In this document: positions 62,625 through 64,000 of the stretch, one piece after another
Layout: each line of letters begins with the position of its first letter
Numbering within the stretch: position 1 is the stretch's first letter
DNA from: Streptomyces sp. CB02261
GTDB taxonomy: Bacteria; Actinomycetota; Actinomycetes; Streptomycetales; Streptomycetaceae
DNA: 64,000 nt
Assembly: GCF_001905665.1 (NCBI RefSeq)
Contig: NZ_LIVX01000010.1
Span: 217,953-281,952 of the forward strand
Direction of reading: 5' to 3'
Translations under genes and position numbers: made by a program
Notes under the pieces: generated by a model
The model's database searches: none
Seen by the model: the letters and a program-made list of their open reading frames with translations, nothing else
Told to the model about the DNA's origin: nothing

Positions 62625-62704
62625 CTCACCCGTCTCCGATAGAGCGACGGCACCCGCCGTCGCGTTGAATGTCGAACGCGCGGTCGTCACGAGGACGAAC
62701 CGGC

Positions 62705-63154
62705 TCAGCGCCAGCCGAAGAGCTCGTCGCCGGCCTTCACGTCACCGTCTTCGACGACGTCGGAGAGCGAGTCCGCGGTGGCCTCGAGAGCCACGACGGG
62801 GCAGATGGGGGACTTGCCGGCGGCCTCGACGTCCGCGGGGTTCCAGCGCACGACGGCCTGGCCGCGCGTGACGGTGTCGCCCTTGTTGACGAGCAGCTCG
62901 AAGCCCTGCCCGTTGAGCTGGACGGTGTCGATGCCGAGGTGGGTCAGCACCCCGTGTCCCTCGCCGTCGACGACGACGAAGGCGTGCGGGTGCATGGAGA
63001 CGATGACCCCGTCGACGGGGGAGACGGCCTCCCCGGGCTCACGTACGGGATCGATGGCGGTACCGGGACCGACCATCGCACCGGAGAAGACCGGGTCGGG
63101 AACTGCGGCGAGACCGATGGCGCGTCCAGCAAGCGGCGACGTCACGGTTGTCAT
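62705..63154 (-). CDS. crr: PTS glucose-family enzyme IIA (Crr)
   Basis: A 149-aa EIIA-Glc-type protein. The active histidines are His57-region MHPHAFVV and the phosphorylated His72 in GVLTHLGIDTVQLNGQGFELLVNKGDTV. In streptomycetes it serves GlcNAc uptake with ptsH and nagE2. Excellent GGGAGG ribosome binding site before the ATG. Confidence 0.96.
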   Translation of the reverse strand: MTTVTSPLAGRAIGLAAVPDPVFSGAMVGPGTAIDPVREPGEAVSPVDGVIVSMHPHAFVVVDGEGHGVLTHLGIDTVQLNGQGFELLVNKGDTVTRGQAVVRWNPADVEAAGKSPICPVVALEATADSLSDVVEDGDVKAGDELFGWR

Positions 63155-63400
63155 GGGAAGCCTCCCAGGGGCGGAGATTGTGTGGCGCCGTCACTACCTG
63201 TCCTGGACGGCGTACTGTTCTGAAGCGTATGTCATGAGAAGTCCTAGTTCCGCCCGAGACGTACCAGTTGGTCGGAGCTAGGGACTACCGGAAACGATTT
63301 GCCTCAACTCAAGGTGGGATGTACTGTCGTACTCCTGCCTGACCCCAGCGCGGCCTTGAGTCGCGGGTCGGCAGCACCTATCAAGCCAGATCCTAACCCC

Positions 63401-63416
63401 AGTGGTCTACACCTCT
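63401..63416. promoter_or_regulatory. DasR-type operator (dre) upstream of crr-ptsI
   Basis: AGTGGTCTACACCTCT matches the dre consensus (AGTGGTCTAGACCACT) at 14 of 16 positions. It lies ~247 nt upstream of the crr ATG and only ~435 nt from the 16S 5' end. DasR control of crr-ptsI is established in S. coelicolor. Confidence 0.65.
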
Positions 63417-63837
63417 GCGTGCTCGCAGGGGGCGTGGTCAGAGGGACCGGAAAAGCCTGGTAGTGTTTGACCCCGCCGGGAACGGAAAAGCGAGAGCGAA
63501 TTCCATGCCCGGCAACCCGCTCCAGCGGGTGGCAGAAACGAAAATTCGGTCTGCTAAGCTGGAAACACGAAATACCGAAGGGAAGCCCGGAGGAAAGCCC
63601 GAGAGGGTGAGTACAAAGGAAGCGTCCGTTCCTTGAGAACTCAACAGCGTGCCAAAAATCAACGCCAGATTAGTTGATACCCCGTCCATCTTCGGATGGC
63701 GAGGTTCCTTTGAAAGTCCTGCCGGCCCCTTGTGGACTGGTAGGCAACATACACAGCGAGGACGCTGTGGACAGTCGGCCTTATTCCGGCCTGACTGTCC
63801 CGCTCAACGCGAGTGTCACCCGATTACGGGTAAACAT
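63417..63837 (+). promoter_or_regulatory. rRNA operon promoter and leader region
   Basis: The 421 nt before 16S rRNA contain -10-like TAGTGT (63461) and TAAGCT (63555), the conserved actinobacterial leader segment around ccttgagaactcaacagcgtgc (63632-63653), typically linked to antitermination, and a hairpin 63769-63800. The hairpin (ggacagtc/gactgtcc plus ggcc/ggcc) is probably part of the RNase processing structure. This closes the 683-nt gap between crr and 16S. Confidence 0.65.
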
Positions 63838-64000
63838 TCACGGAGAGTTTGATCCTGGCTCAGGACGAACGCTGGCGGCGTGCTTAACACATGCAAGTCG
63901 AACGATGAAGCCCTTCGGGGTGGATTAGTGGCGAACGGGTGAGTAACACGTGGGCAATCTGCCCTTCACTCTGGGACAAGCGCTGGACACGGTGTCTAGT
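63838..64000 (+). rRNA. rrs: 16S ribosomal RNA, 5' end (partial)
   Basis: The mature 5' end begins near 63838 (tcacggagagtttgatcctgg) and continues with gacgaacgctggcggcgtgc, universal to high-GC Gram-positive 16S genes. The gene runs off the right edge; the full operon presumably continues with 23S and 5S. Confidence 0.97.

Overview
The window is a very GC-rich actinobacterial chromosome segment, almost certainly from a Streptomyces. The pointers are codon third positions that are nearly all G/C, frequent GTG starts, a conservon (cvnABCD), an RbpA gene behind a sigma-R-type promoter, DUF574 and MocR genes, and DasR-like operators beside crr-ptsI. It is mostly core chromosome: I see no prophage, insertion sequence, CRISPR array, tRNA or biosynthetic megacluster. 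The right edge enters a ribosomal RNA operon, with the first ~160 nt of 16S rRNA.

Layout. 1-15,300: two CNNM/CBS membrane proteins, a TPR-AAA ATPase, a uridine-kinase-like P-loop protein, a secreted C39-like cysteine peptidase behind a dre-like site, a DUF574 methyltransferase, a 49-aa membrane peptide, an acyl-CoA dehydrogenase, two hypothetical genes, an AsnC/Lrp regulator, an amidohydrolase, a polyprenol-phosphate mannosyltransferase and FxsA. 15,300-25,200: RbpA, a UMF1-type transporter, a glycerophosphodiesterase coupled to a YczE-like membrane protein with a divergent MocR regulator, a membrane P-loop protein with a degenerate Walker A plus a 64-aa membrane partner, and ankyrin and HEAT-repeat proteins. 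25,225-32,238: four genes each overlapping the next by 4 nt (two GT4 glycosyltransferases, an SGNH hydrolase, a fused 5-oxoprolinase/hydantoinase). 32,282-35,492: the unrelated bacterial 5-oxoprolinase pxpABC on the opposite strand, with a divergent GntR/FCD regulator and a clear palindromic operator.

35,558-43,564 is the most interesting block. It is a four-gene SMC/condensin-like operon: a kleisin-like protein, a Pro/His-rich repeat protein interrupted at a run of 20 C, a small accessory protein, and a 1569-aa SMC-type ATPase. No nuclease subunit of the Wadjet JetD kind is present. The 20-C run puts the second gene out of frame, which is either a sequencing slip or a slippage-prone switch.

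43,715-57,114: a small membrane protein, the cvnABCD conservon, a thiolase-like protein with its DUF35 partner, a VanX-type dipeptidase, a NUDIX hydrolase, a GH31 glycosidase and acetoacetyl-CoA synthetase. 57,302-63,154: a MocR regulator divergent from an MFS exporter, a hypothetical protein, and crr-ptsI, the general PTS components. A DasR-type operator lies between crr and the divergent rRNA operon.

Start codons were chosen from ribosome binding sites, family lengths and 4-nt overlaps. All functional names rest on reading motifs by eye; no database search was run.
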